A stretch of 64,000 bases of DNA from Verrucomicrobiaceae bacterium (GTDB lineage Bacteria > Verrucomicrobiota > Verrucomicrobiia > Verrucomicrobiales > Verrucomicrobiaceae), in the NCBI GenBank assembly GCA_027486585.1, contig JAIXOU010000068.1, positions 30,758-94,757 of the forward strand, written 5' to 3'. A program made the position numbers and the translations under genes. Numbering within the stretch: position 1 is the stretch's first letter; each line of letters starts with the position of its first letter. Below, in pieces: positions 22,589 to 31,396 of this stretch. The notes under the pieces are model-generated. The model was not told the DNA's origin and did no database searches. It saw only the letters and a list, made by a program, of their open reading frames with translations.

Positions 22589-22635
22589 GCTATGACGAAC
22601 GAATTTCTATCTGCGCGGCCCAATGCCACTATCTG

Positions 22636-24165
22636 TTAGCTAAGCGAGCGGCCTTTGGTCTCTGGTGCGAACCAGATGAGGGCCATGCCGAGAAGATAAA
22701 CACAGGAAAGAATAGAGTAGGCATTGGCCTCGGTGCCGAAGAGCTTCACCAAGTTAGCAAGCTGAAGTGAGCCGATGGCGGCGATGAGGCGACCAAAGTT
22801 GAAGCAGAAGCCCTGACCGGTGGCTCGCACGCTTGTCGGAAATAACTCTGGGAAATAAAGCGGGAAGAAGCCATAAAAGGATGCCGTCAAGCCACCCAGC
22901 AAGAAGGCGCTGACGTAGAACCAGACGCTGATGGCGTCATCAGTGAAAGGTTGATTGGTTTTGAAAAAGCCAATAGCGGCCCCTAAGCTAAGCACGCAGA
23001 GCAGAGTGTAGGTGAATCGACGACCTAGTTTATCAGCGATGAGGGGTGTGATCAGTGAGATCAGGATGGCACCAAGGGCGGTGGCGATGACGGTGTACTC
23101 GATGATTGGTAGTGTGCTGCCAGCTGGTAGGAGTCCGCTGGCCCATTTGGCCGCTTGTTGCGTGGAGCCCCAAGTTCCGAGAAGTGCTACCGATGCCAAT
23201 CCAGCGCCTAAAATGAGGTGCTTCAAAACGAGGCTGTGTTCAGTGGTCTTAATCGTCTGTGCAGCCGCAGAGCGCAGCATGTATTGACGCACAGGATGCA
23301 GGTATCCCCACATGGCAACCGCAAGGCCAATCAGGGTAATGAGAGCTGCTAAAGGTGTGCCCATCGTCGTCATAGGAGACCAGACATAAATGATGACTAA
23401 CGCCGCGCAGGCCGCGAGTAGGACGCCCATTAGATCCCAGGTAGCCCAGTGGGAGGTTTTGCCAGAAGCTTTTTCTTCCTCCCATTTGTGAGATTCTGGC
23501 ACAAAAACGAGGATGAAAAAGTTAATCAAGGCCGGCAGTGCCCCACTAACGGCAATGAAGCGCCAGGCACGGTTATGCAGCAGATAGTCCGCCGTGCTTT
23601 GGTTCAGGCCAAGACTGCCCAACATGCCTGTCACGGTTTCGATGGAAGCATTGAGTTTTAGACTCAGAATTCCTGTGAGCAAAAAACCGATATTTGAGGC
23701 AGCTCCAATCAACCCGGCGATCCAAGCACGGTTTTTCCCAGCCCACAGTTCATTGACCAAAGCGACGCCAAGTGACCACTCTCCACCCATGCCTAAAGAG
23801 GCGATGAAGCGCAGGCCTGCGAAATGCCAAGCTTCCGTCACAAAGGCACAGAGACCGGTGAAAATGGCAAAGGTGAAGATGGCAAGAGCCATCGCCTTGA
23901 CTCGGCCAATTTTGTCACCCAACCAACCAAAGAGAACGCCACCCGTAGCCGCACCGACGAGGAAGACGGCGATGATGACCGTGAACCACTGTCCCTGCAC
24001 CAGGGGTGAAGCATTTGGCAGCAAGTCCTGCAGTGCTGGTTTGCCGATCAGCGGGAAGAGCCCCATTTCAAACCCATCAAAGAGCCAGCCTAAAAAGGCA
24101 GCGACGAGTGCAGCGATGTATCCGCGTCTGGCGGCAGGTGAAACAGAGGTAGCAGGTGTGGACAT
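22636..24165 (-). CDS. MFS transporter (12 TM)
   Basis: 509 aa with the major facilitator signature: WLFDGFEMGLFPLIG in helix 1 (an acidic/aromatic pattern of AAHS/sugar-acid carriers), loop 2-3 motif GWLGDKIGRVKAMA, and the symmetric ADKLGRRFTYTLL after helix 8. About twelve hydrophobic helices can be counted. It resembles carriers for organic acids, aromatic acids or sialic acid; the substrate cannot be fixed. The protein is somewhat longer than the ~440-aa norm because of an extended loop around the middle. Starts 124 bp from the divergent AI-2E-family gene. Confidence 0.85.
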   Translation of the reverse strand: MSTPATSVSPAARRGYIAALVAAFLGWLFDGFEMGLFPLIGKPALQDLLPNASPLVQGQWFTVIIAVFLVGAATGGVLFGWLGDKIGRVKAMALAIFTFAIFTGLCAFVTEAWHFAGLRFIASLGMGGEWSLGVALVNELWAGKNRAWIAGLIGAASNIGFLLTGILSLKLNASIETVTGMLGSLGLNQSTADYLLHNRAWRFIAVSGALPALINFFILVFVPESHKWEEEKASGKTSHWATWDLMGVLLAACAALVIIYVWSPMTTMGTPLAALITLIGLAVAMWGYLHPVRQYMLRSAAAQTIKTTEHSLVLKHLILGAGLASVALLGTWGSTQQAAKWASGLLPAGSTLPIIEYTVIATALGAILISLITPLIADKLGRRFTYTLLCVLSLGAAIGFFKTNQPFTDDAISVWFYVSAFLLGGLTASFYGFFPLYFPELFPTSVRATGQGFCFNFGRLIAAIGSLQLANLVKLFGTEANAYSILSCVYLLGMALIWFAPETKGRSLS

Positions 24166-24289
24166 GAGTGGAAAAAACGCAATCTCTTCGCAGGATCATT
24201 CAAAGTCACAAGGGATGAAAAGCTTTATCTTCAAATAAGAGGATATTTCATGATAAATTCAAGGAAAGCCGTTGGCCAACTCCACCGTC

Positions 24290-25504
24290 ATGTTTGATAG
24301 TGAGACACTCTACGTTCAGATCATGCAGACCAATCATCACCGTCAAGAAACCCAGGACTGGGGAAGAAAAAGTTCCCAGATGGTCATCACGCTCGCCTGC
24401 CTGATGGTCGTCCTTGCTGGGATGAAGGCGGCCGCTGGCATCATGGTGCCAATGGCGTGTGCCTTTTTCCTGGCTGTTTTAAGCTTTCCGCTGCTTGCTT
24501 GGCAGGTGAAGCATCGCATTCCAGGACCGATTGCCTTAATTAGCACGATGCTGGTGAATTTAGGCTTCGTGGCCGTGCTGGTGACACTTGCTGTCAGGCT
24601 GCTGATTAGTTTCAATCGTGATCTGCCTCGCTATCTTCGTGGATTGCAGAGTTACATGAGCGAGTTTGCTGCATGGCTAGAAAAGAATGGGGTTGAGGGT
24701 GCAACGGTGACTTTTGGCAATCTGTTCGACTGGAACAAGGTGATTAGCTATGCCACCAGCCAAGATGTGATGAGCACGATTGGATCTTTGCTAGGAAGCA
24801 CCTTTGGCACAGTAGCTAGCGTGTTGGCTGGCGTGATCATGGTTTTGATCTTGATGATGTTTGTGCTCATGGAGGCTCAAGGCACTGCCAGTCGATTGCA
24901 TAGTGTGCATGTCGCCGGCGGACCTGATTTCAGCGGTCTGTTACGCAGTGCGAGTGATATTCAAAAGTATCTTGGAGTGAAGACTCTCATCAGTGCTCTG
25001 ACCGGTGTGCTTGCTGGCGTCTGGTGTTATTTCCTGGACCTTCAGTATCCGCTGCTTTGGGCGATTTTGGCCTTTTTATTCAATTACATTCCTGCCGTCG
25101 GCAGCACGGCTGCTAGTATTCCAGCTATTATCGAGGCCCTTGTTCAACATGGCACCGGTGGGGCCATTGGCGTGGCCATTGGTTACATTCTGGTGAATTT
25201 TTGCTTGGATAATTTTGTTCAGCCGACCCTTTTAGGAAATCGTTTCGGTATTTCGCCTCTGGTCGTCGTGTTATCTGTCATTTTTTGGGGTTGGCTTTGG
25301 GGACCCGTCGGTATGTTCTTAGCGGTCCCATTGACGATGGTCATCAAGGTACTTTTGGATAACAATGATGAGTTCCGCTGGATCTCCGTAGCGATGGCCA
25401 AGAAGAAGATCCGCCGAGGCGAGGTGGAGATGGTTGGCTACGACCTTTCCGATGAAGATATCATTGGCGGCGGAGCCAGTACGGAAAGCCCAAGCCGAGA
25501 CTGA
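24290..25504 (+). CDS. AI-2E family (PerM/YdiK-type) membrane transporter
   Basis: 405 aa from ATG 24290; ATG 24323 is equally possible and a TTG at 24272 less likely. Seven or eight membrane helices are visible, with the family features PMACAFFLAVLSFPL near the N-terminus, FLFNYIPAVGSTAASIPA, and VNFCLDNFVQPTLLGNRFGISPLVV, plus WGWLWGPVGMFLAVPL near the end. Members include TqsA (autoinducer-2 export) and Na+/H+-antiporter-like proteins; most are uncharacterised. No lux gene is near. The gene is convergent with the NtrC-type regulator. Confidence 0.85.
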   Translation: MFDSETLYVQIMQTNHHRQETQDWGRKSSQMVITLACLMVVLAGMKAAAGIMVPMACAFFLAVLSFPLLAWQVKHRIPGPIALISTMLVNLGFVAVLVTLAVRLLISFNRDLPRYLRGLQSYMSEFAAWLEKNGVEGATVTFGNLFDWNKVISYATSQDVMSTIGSLLGSTFGTVASVLAGVIMVLILMMFVLMEAQGTASRLHSVHVAGGPDFSGLLRSASDIQKYLGVKTLISALTGVLAGVWCYFLDLQYPLLWAILAFLFNYIPAVGSTAASIPAIIEALVQHGTGGAIGVAIGYILVNFCLDNFVQPTLLGNRFGISPLVVVLSVIFWGWLWGPVGMFLAVPLTMVIKVLLDNNDEFRWISVAMAKKKIRRGEVEMVGYDLSDEDIIGGGASTESPSRD

Positions 25505-25524
25505 GCGATGAATCAACTGCGCCT

Positions 25525-26985
25525 CTAAGCTTTAGTGACCTTGTCGATCGCAGTCGCTTTCTTTGAGGCTTTTTTGACCCCACCAGGGTCGAGTCGAGCT
25601 TGCACGTCCGTCACAGCAAGCCCCAAGAACTTAGCGGTCTTAGGAGCGTTTTCTTCAAAATGCCGATAGGCAAGACGGACAATTTCTTTCTCCATCCACG
25701 GCATTAGCTCAATGTCTGGAGATGTCTGCGCTACGTGGATGAGTGTCGTTAAAGCATCCCTCATCCGCGTCACTGTGGTGGCGGGATTTGCGTGGCGACT
25801 GGCTCCGACACTGCCCAGGGGAATATCAGAAGGCAATAGGACATCCGAGTTTGAAAGTGCGCAGGCACGCTGAATGGTGTTTTCCAGTTCGCGGACGTTT
25901 CCTGGCCAATCATAGGCTTCTAGCAAAGCCAAGGCGTCGTCTGTAAAGCGCATGGAGGGGCCTCTCTTGCGGCTTGATTGGCGATGCAAAAAGAATTCAG
26001 CCAAGAGACGCACATCCTCACGACGCTCACGAAGAGGCGGAATATGAATGCGGACGACATTAAGGCGGTAAAATAAATCTTCGCGGAAGGTTCCTTTGGC
26101 CACCTCGGCCTCCAGATCCTTATTGGTGGCAGCGAGAACACGGACATCACATTTAAGCGTCTGATTGCTTCCGACTCGGCTGAATTCACCTTCTTGCAAA
26201 ACACGCAGGAGCTTGCTCTGTACAGCTAGCGGCATGTCGCCAATCTCATCCAGGAAAAGGGTTCCGCCGTCACATTGCTCAAAGCGGCCAATGCGCTGGG
26301 TGACTGCACCGGTAAAGCTGCCTTTCTCATGGCCGAAGATCTCACTTTCCATGAGATTGTCAGGTATGGAAGTGATGTTGATGGCAACGAATTCTTTGAG
26401 CGTTCGCGGGCTGAACTTATGAATGGCACCTGCGACGAGTTCTTTGCCGCAACCGCTTTCGCCTGTCACCATGACCGGCGCATCACTGCGGGAAACACGC
26501 CCAATCATTTTAAAGACATCCTGCATTGGGCCTGATCGACCAATGATCGTCTCTTGAATGGTCTCGGCAGGTACTTCAGAAAACTGAGCCCGCGTGATTC
26601 GGCGTGACTCGTTTGAGCGTAAGGCACTCTCGACAATGGTCCTTAACTCATAAGGAAGTTTTTCCTTTCCAAGGACGTCATAGGCTCCCAGCCGCATGGC
26701 TTCAATGACATTGCTAGTGCTGGCAACACCGCTGAATAGAATGACCATGGCATTGGGATCATTCATCCGAATGCGTTTCAAAAGCTCGATGCCTGAAATA
26801 CCCGGAAGACGTACTTCCGCCAGCACAATGTCCGCCCGATTTTTCTGATAGATGGAGAGCGCTTCGTCTGCTTTTTCTGCTGTCACGACGACAACGCCTG
26901 GTGCCTTTAAATGAGCAGCTGCCCAACCAAGAAAGTCTGGGTCAGTATCGACAATAAGGATTCGGGAGTCAGGAGCGGCGGACAT
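25525..26985 (-). CDS. NtrC-type sigma-54 activator with altered receiver domain
   Basis: 486 aa: receiver domain (residues 7-122), AAA+ domain (about 145-380) and a C-terminal Fis-like DNA-binding helix-turn-helix (about 430-470, [22 protein letters not shown]). The AAA+ part has Walker A GESGCGKE (175-182), Walker [11 protein letters not shown], and the sigma-54 loop as GSFTGA (222-227) instead of GAFTGA. In the receiver, [12 protein letters not shown] puts Glu57 where the phosphoacceptor Asp belongs, and the acidic pair is Asp13-Thr14. Lys107 of the switch is kept. The ending is Lys-rich. No histidine kinase is adjacent, so activity may not depend on phosphorylation (inference). Targets are unknown. 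Confidence 0.92.
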   Translation of the reverse strand: MSAAPDSRILIVDTDPDFLGWAAAHLKAPGVVVVTAEKADEALSIYQKNRADIVLAEVRLPGISGIELLKRIRMNDPNAMVILFSGVASTSNVIEAMRLGAYDVLGKEKLPYELRTIVESALRSNESRRITRAQFSEVPAETIQETIIGRSGPMQDVFKMIGRVSRSDAPVMVTGESGCGKELVAGAIHKFSPRTLKEFVAINITSIPDNLMESEIFGHEKGSFTGAVTQRIGRFEQCDGGTLFLDEIGDMPLAVQSKLLRVLQEGEFSRVGSNQTLKCDVRVLAATNKDLEAEVAKGTFREDLFYRLNVVRIHIPPLRERREDVRLLAEFFLHRQSSRKRGPSMRFTDDALALLEAYDWPGNVRELENTIQRACALSNSDVLLPSDIPLGSVGASRHANPATTVTRMRDALTTLIHVAQTSPDIELMPWMEKEIVRLAYRHFEENAPKTAKFLGLAVTDVQARLDPGGVKKASKKATAIDKVTKA

Positions 26986-27032
26986 TACAAAGATGAATTC
27001 CTTTCGTACAGGGTCAAAATGGGTACGTCAAT

Positions 27033-27716
27033 TTAAGAACGACGTTCTGACAGCTCTTTTCGATGCATATTCGTCTCAATGGGTACCGTTTTTCCGACCT
27101 TCTTGGCAATCGTGACGAAGGCCTCCTGTAGATAAATGGGTTCCAATTGGTCTGTTGATTTAGAGTTCACCTCTTCATCAGACCACTGACCCACGATTCT
27201 TCCAAGTTGTTGAGCCTCTGGTTGATAGCATTCAAGATCCATGGAAATAGAAGGTGCTTTTGTATCTAAGGTGATCCACTTGCCGCCTTTCGAAATCTCA
27301 GCAAGTGCCAGCTCTGCTGTCTGAAGGGTGGGAGGGACGATCAATTGGCCATCTGAAACGGTGGCTGTGTAGAAGCTACCTCGGCGTGCATCTCCAAGTA
27401 CATGATAATGAGGTAGATGAATCGTTGCAATTGATGGCAAGCCGACCACCGGCCAACCTCTAGATAAGGCAATCCCTTGAACTGCAGCAATGCTGATTCG
27501 CACGCCAGTGTAGGAGCCAGGACCGGTGCCGACAGCAATCACTGCTTTTTGTTTGCCGATGATGGCCAAAGCTTCTCGGAGAGGTGGAAAAACCTGTGCG
27601 TTATGAGACCGCTCGGATTGAAAGGAGGTCTCAAACAACACCTCTTGACCTCTTGTGACTGCGATAACGCCACGAGCGGAGGAAAGATCAAGTGCGAGTA
27701 CGGTGCGTTCTGTCAT
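27033..27716 (-). CDS. tsaB: tRNA threonylcarbamoyladenosine (t6A) protein TsaB
   Basis: 227 aa. The start MTERTVLALDLSS at ATG 27716 overlaps the tsaE stop by 4 bp (ATGA), which supports the choice over an upstream frame. The YeaZ/TsaB signature AVGTGPGSYTGVRISIAA is present. TsaB is a pseudo-ASKHA protein that scaffolds TsaD and TsaE in t6A synthesis at position 37 of ANN-decoding tRNAs. It has the family's usual length. It ends the cls-tsaE-tsaB run; tsaD and tsaC are not in the window. Confidence 0.92.
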   Translation of the reverse strand: MTERTVLALDLSSARGVIAVTRGQEVLFETSFQSERSHNAQVFPPLREALAIIGKQKAVIAVGTGPGSYTGVRISIAAVQGIALSRGWPVVGLPSIATIHLPHYHVLGDARRGSFYTATVSDGQLIVPPTLQTAELALAEISKGGKWITLDTKAPSISMDLECYQPEAQQLGRIVGQWSDEEVNSKSTDQLEPIYLQEAFVTIAKKVGKTVPIETNMHRKELSERRS

Positions 27717-28132
27717 AGGGCAGACTTCTCCATCACACGCCTTTCGCCTGTAGGCAAGGACTCGAAGACAAACCATCTTGTCTGCGAAGGAAGTAAATCA
27801 GGAAAAAGGTCAGCCCACTCAACAATGATCACCCCGGGTTCATCCAGAAAATCGTCCCAACCAACAGTGTAGACCTGAGCGGCATCATCCATCCTATAGA
27901 AATCAAAGTGAAACACGGGTAGCCTGCCATCAAGATACTCATGAACCAAGGTGAAGGTGGGACTAGTGGCATCGATTTTTGATCCCAGACCTGCAATGAT
28001 GCCTTTGGTGGCCTGGGTTTTCCCGGCTCCCAAATGACCACAGAGGGCAATCACATCCCCAGCCTGTAACTGTTCGCCAAGCGCTTGTCCCCATTTTTGG
28101 GTTGCGTCGGCTGTGGCTAAAGTCTGGTTCAT
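27713..28132 (-). CDS. tsaE: t6A biosynthesis ATPase TsaE
   Basis: 139 aa from ATG 28132. The P-loop CGHLGAGKTQATKG and the family motif SPTFTLVHEY (threonine/switch segment) are clear, as is HFDFYRM and VIIVEWADLFPDLLP. TsaE hydrolyses ATP to drive turnover of the TsaBD complex. It overlaps tsaB by 4 bp and starts 10 bp after the cls stop, so all three are probably one transcript. Confidence 0.94.
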   Translation of the reverse strand: MNQTLATADATQKWGQALGEQLQAGDVIALCGHLGAGKTQATKGIIAGLGSKIDATSPTFTLVHEYLDGRLPVFHFDFYRMDDAAQVYTVGWDDFLDEPGVIIVEWADLFPDLLPSQTRWFVFESLPTGERRVMEKSAL

Positions 28133-28142
28133 TGTCAAAAGT

Positions 28143-29609
28143 TTAGAGGACGGGAATGAAAAGGCGGGCAATGCCGTTGCGCAAGCGTTGAGGCAGGGGT
28201 GTCATCTCAAGCATTTCAGAGGTGACTTCATGGCTCTCAGTTTTTTTTGCCTCAAATATGCCGCTGAGATTAGAAGCCAGTTCCTCGTCGTGGCACACAA
28301 GATTGAATTCAAAGTTTAATCGCAGGCTGCGCGGGTCCCAGTTTGTGGAGCCAACACAGGACCATGCGTCATCAATCAGGAGGATTTTTGAATGATCAAA
28401 AGGGGCGGGAGATTCATAGATTCGGCAGCCAGCCTCTAGTAGATCTGCATAGAGGGTGCGTGCGGCCCAAGCCACCATGGGAATGTTGTTTTTTTCTGGA
28501 GTTATGATGCAGACCTCAACACCACGAACTGCACACAAGTTGAGTGAAGCCAATAAAGTTGGGGGTGGTAAAAAATACGGGGTGAGAATACAAATTCGGT
28601 GCCTTGCCGCATTGAGAGCAGCAAATAAGGCCACAGGCATGGCCTCAAAGTCTTCATCTGGTCCGTCCACGATACCCAAAACATGGGCAGAACCTTTTGC
28701 CGGTATCTCTGGAAACCAAAGCTTTTCATCCAACGACTCACCATGGCAAAAACTCCAATCTTCAGCAAACACACGCTGCATTTGAGCAACGACGGGACCT
28801 TCAATACGGAAATGTAAATCGCGAACAGGATGGGCAGGTGTGCGCAGGAGCATGTTTCCTTCCCGAATGTTCATACCGCCAGTGAAACCGATCTTTCCAT
28901 CCACAATGAGCAGCTTTTTGTGATTGCGGAGATTCATGGTCAATAGCCGAAGAATGAATCGGTTTGGCATAAAGCGCCTCACCGGCACACCCAAGCGGCC
29001 GAGTTCACGAGTCACCGGAGGCCAGGAGTATCGAGTGCCCGCATCATCCACGATCACCCGAACTTCGACTCCACGCTCGTGGGCAGTTGCTAATTCACGG
29101 ACAAAATCTGCTCCGATGTGATGCGCCTCAAAGATGTAGGAAGCTAGGGCGATGCTTGATTTTGCCGAACGGATCGCCTCTAGCATGGCAGGCATCGCCT
29201 CATCCCCATTGATCAAGGTTTTGATCGTGTTTCCAGAACTAAAGGCAAATCGCGAGATGCGATCCAAGACCATAGCTAAAGAACAATCACGCTCAGCGAC
29301 AGCAGGGTTCTCATTTGAAAACAATGGACAAGTAGGCAAGGGGTCACGGTAGGCGGGGCCAATGCTGCCGCGATAATGACGACCGCGGCGCCGCACAAAG
29401 TTGATTCCCAAAATGCCATACAAACAGGCACCAAACAGTGGTGAAAAGATCACCAAAGCGACCCAAAAAGCGGCTGAACGATGATCCTTCTGACGCGTGA
29501 AAAGATGGAATAGAGCTATTAAGCTCAATCCAACTGCAAGAAATGATAACGCGCTCATGAATGAGCTGAGCGCTAAAACGAAAGCGAATGCCATCATACT
29601 TGCTACCAT
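28143..29609 (-). CDS. cls: Cardiolipin synthase (phospholipase D type)
   Basis: 488 aa from ATG 29609; a TTG at 29633 would overlap the upstream terminator tail. Two membrane helices at the N-terminus (about 5-30 and 45-65) precede two PLD catalytic motifs: HKKLLIVDGKIGFTGG and HSKILLIDDAWSCVGS (HxKxxxxD). The order TM-TM-HKD-HKD and the length match ClsA-type enzymes, which join two phosphatidylglycerols into cardiolipin in the inner membrane. First gene of the run with tsaE and tsaB. Confidence 0.92.
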   Translation of the reverse strand: MVASMMAFAFVLALSSFMSALSFLAVGLSLIALFHLFTRQKDHRSAAFWVALVIFSPLFGACLYGILGINFVRRRGRHYRGSIGPAYRDPLPTCPLFSNENPAVAERDCSLAMVLDRISRFAFSSGNTIKTLINGDEAMPAMLEAIRSAKSSIALASYIFEAHHIGADFVRELATAHERGVEVRVIVDDAGTRYSWPPVTRELGRLGVPVRRFMPNRFILRLLTMNLRNHKKLLIVDGKIGFTGGMNIREGNMLLRTPAHPVRDLHFRIEGPVVAQMQRVFAEDWSFCHGESLDEKLWFPEIPAKGSAHVLGIVDGPDEDFEAMPVALFAALNAARHRICILTPYFLPPPTLLASLNLCAVRGVEVCIITPEKNNIPMVAWAARTLYADLLEAGCRIYESPAPFDHSKILLIDDAWSCVGSTNWDPRSLRLNFEFNLVCHDEELASNLSGIFEAKKTESHEVTSEMLEMTPLPQRLRNGIARLFIPVL

Positions 29610-29640
29610 TGGCCGAAGCTTGGCATTCAGCAAAAGAAAA

Positions 29641-29666
29641 CGCCGCCGAGAAAGAACTCGGCGGCG
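29641..29666 (-). terminator. Strong Rho-independent terminator of the pseudopilin gene
   Basis: A perfect 10-bp GC stem (cgccgccgag / ctcggcggcg) with a 6-base loop lies 27 bp after the pilin stop. The minus strand then reads TTTTCTTTTG, a good T-tract. It ends only about 30 bp upstream of the cls start codon. Confidence 0.85.
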
Positions 29667-29693
29667 TCAACAAGGGTATTCAGAATTGAACGA

Positions 29694-30566
29694 TTACTGA
29701 CCAGGAGCACCTGGAAGAGCAGGCAATCCGCCTGGCGCACCTGGAAGCGGTGGAAGGCCACCAGGAGCGCCCGGAAGAGCAGGCAGGCCACCTGGGGCAC
29801 CTGGAAGTGCTGGCATACCACCTTGGCCGACGCCTGGAACATAACCAGGCATGCCGCCGGAGTCGTTACTGCCACCAGACACAATATTCAAAATCTGCTG
29901 TGGTTGGTTTTGGCTTGCCATCGTGAAGATGTCGAGGCCCCCAGCCAGAGATTTCGGACCGACTGCGCCGCCTTTTTTGCTAGCAAGTTGCTCCACATTC
30001 ACAGAGTTGTCATTGCGGCCAATGATCACCTTACCACCACGCCATGTGCGGCCCGGCTTCAGCTGACCTGCAGCATCGCAATTCCATTGTGGCGGCCAGC
30101 TGGCAGCAGACGGGTTTTCAAAAACAAGTGGCATGATGCCGCTGCTAGAAGTCGTCTGTGCTTGAGTCAGTGCCCAGTGATTTTCACCGGCACCCAGAGC
30201 TTTATCATAGCTCGGGGACGTGCCGATGTTTCCATCTGGTTGGAACATGGTAGCCTTGGCTCCGAAGATACGCTCATCTTGAATGACTTCTTCAGAGATC
30301 AGCACGCGGAAGGCGTCATTGGCTGTGACGGCCTTGCCTCCCGTTTGTGGATTGTTGTAGGAGTCTGGATAGATGGAGTTTTGCTCTTGGGCAAAGATCT
30401 TCATAGCCATGATGATCTGACGGCAGTTATTGGACGTGGAGGTTTGGTTGGCCATGTCCTGAATGACGTTGAAAGTAGGGACCGCCAAGCTCGCGAGAAT
30501 CGCGATAATGGTGATCACCACCAGGAGTTCAATGAGGGTGAAACCTCTTTGGAGTGCTCGTTTCAT
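29694..30566 (-). CDS. Type II secretion/type IV pilin-like pseudopilin with proline-glycine repeat tail
   Basis: 290 aa. ATG 30566 gives a class III prepilin leader: MKRALQRGFTLIELLVVITI, with cleavage expected after Gly8 and Glu at +5. This is the Verrucomicrobia/Planctomycetes prepilin-like type (N-methylation, then a hydrophobic helix). The globular part is unassigned, with FENPSAASWPPQWN and WRGGKVIIGRND as landmarks. The last 41 residues are four 10-residue repeats (GLPALPGAPG-like) ending in Gln. The family forms pseudopili or minor fibres in the envelope; the tail resembles collagen-like or elastomeric linkers (inference). It is divergent from a lipoprotein gene and has its own terminator. 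Confidence 0.88.
   Translation of the reverse strand: MKRALQRGFTLIELLVVITIIAILASLAVPTFNVIQDMANQTSTSNNCRQIIMAMKIFAQEQNSIYPDSYNNPQTGGKAVTANDAFRVLISEEVIQDERIFGAKATMFQPDGNIGTSPSYDKALGAGENHWALTQAQTTSSSGIMPLVFENPSAASWPPQWNCDAAGQLKPGRTWRGGKVIIGRNDNSVNVEQLASKKGGAVGPKSLAGGLDIFTMASQNQPQQILNIVSGGSNDSGGMPGYVPGVGQGGMPALPGAPGGLPALPGAPGGLPPLPGAPGGLPALPGAPGQ
29700..29819 (-). repeat. Four tandem 30-bp coding repeats
   Basis: Four imperfect 30-bp units encode GLPALPGAPG-like decapeptides at the C-terminus of the pseudopilin. The units differ mostly at third positions, so the peptide is more conserved than the DNA. Repeat number may vary between strains by slippage. Confidence 0.9.
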
Positions 30567-30754
30567 AGTAGTGCGTTTTATTGGTTTTTTATTATGTATG
30601 AGCACCGAGAAGGAATCCCTGTGCTCACCTCGATTAGACTCATTTTGCTTCAAAATGGCGAGAAAAATCTTTTAAATATTTCAAAAATAGCATGGATTTA
30701 GGTGCCAGAAGTTGCATTGAAATGCTGGTTGATTCCGTTTATGTCTGAATTGCT

Positions 30755-31378
30755 ATGCACGCCACTCTTTTGCTCGTCACCTCTTTCCTTGTTTTACTCC
30801 TTTGTTCCTGCGCCTCGACCAGTCAAGTAAGTCTGGATTACGTGCCAGGATCTGGGCGGATGCTGCAAGGCAGTGCTGAGTTTGTCACGCAGCCCTTTGT
30901 GGATCGCCGTGATGTTGGACCGAATGAGCTTGGGACGGTGCGCACACAGTTGGGTACACCTCTTGAACATGTTCAAACGCGCATTCCGGTGGCCCAAATC
31001 GTCACCAATGCTTTTGGTCACGCTCTGCAGTCCAGGAAAATGCTTTCGGCCAAATCAGCCGCGCGCTATATGATCACGGGTGAGGTGCTGGATCTTCAGT
31101 GCAATTTGTTAGTGCGACCTTATGGCTACGCCAAGTTGCGAGTGAATGTCATCGAAGCAGGGACTGGACGTATCGTTCATAGTGGCATCTATGAAGGTGA
31201 ACGTCAGAGCAGTGCCTATATTCCTGGCAGCGGTACGCCTGTGCCAATGCTCAGTGATCTGGCCTCTAGTGCGCTGCAAGAGGCCGTAGATCAGGCTTTG
31301 GATGATCCCTCCATGCGTGCTCAGTTAGGGGGTGGACGCCCGATGGAGTCCAATTCTTGGCAGCCTGGGGTCATTTAA
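30755..31378 (+). CDS. Predicted outer-membrane lipoprotein, YajG-like
   Basis: 207 aa. The leader MHATLLLVTSFLVLLLCSC has a lipobox (LLCSC), with lipidation at Cys17 or Cys19. PFVDRRDVGPNELGTV, NAFGHALQSRKML and ITGEVLDLQCN resemble the conserved layout of YajG-type lipoproteins, which are outer-membrane proteins of unclear role. The start is 188 bp from the divergent pilin gene. It is followed 18 bp later by the SDR gene, so co-transcription is possible. Confidence 0.65.
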   Translation: MHATLLLVTSFLVLLLCSCASTSQVSLDYVPGSGRMLQGSAEFVTQPFVDRRDVGPNELGTVRTQLGTPLEHVQTRIPVAQIVTNAFGHALQSRKMLSAKSAARYMITGEVLDLQCNLLVRPYGYAKLRVNVIEAGTGRIVHSGIYEGERQSSAYIPGSGTPVPMLSDLASSALQEAVDQALDDPSMRAQLGGGRPMESNSWQPGVI

Positions 31379-31396
31379 TTTTACCGGATCACCGCT

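Larger units (their letters stand above)
22285..22635. other. Intergenic region, 351 bp, holding a gene remnant and a hairpin
   Basis: The gap between two minus-strand genes contains the anti-sigma-like remnant (22331-22534) and the hairpin at 22567-22588. The promoter of the PQQ propeller gene should lie in or near the remnant. Plus-strand open frames across here extend out of the PQQ gene antisense and are not convincing. Confidence 0.5.

Noticed and set aside
30680..30700. A sigma-54-like TGGCAC...TGCT upstream of the pilin gene
   Set aside because: The distance between the GG and GC elements is 13 bases rather than 10, so it does not fit a -24/-12 promoter.
29823..30701. A 292-aa plus-strand frame across the pilin gene
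   Set aside because: Antisense to the pilin frame, which carries a prepilin leader and its own terminator.
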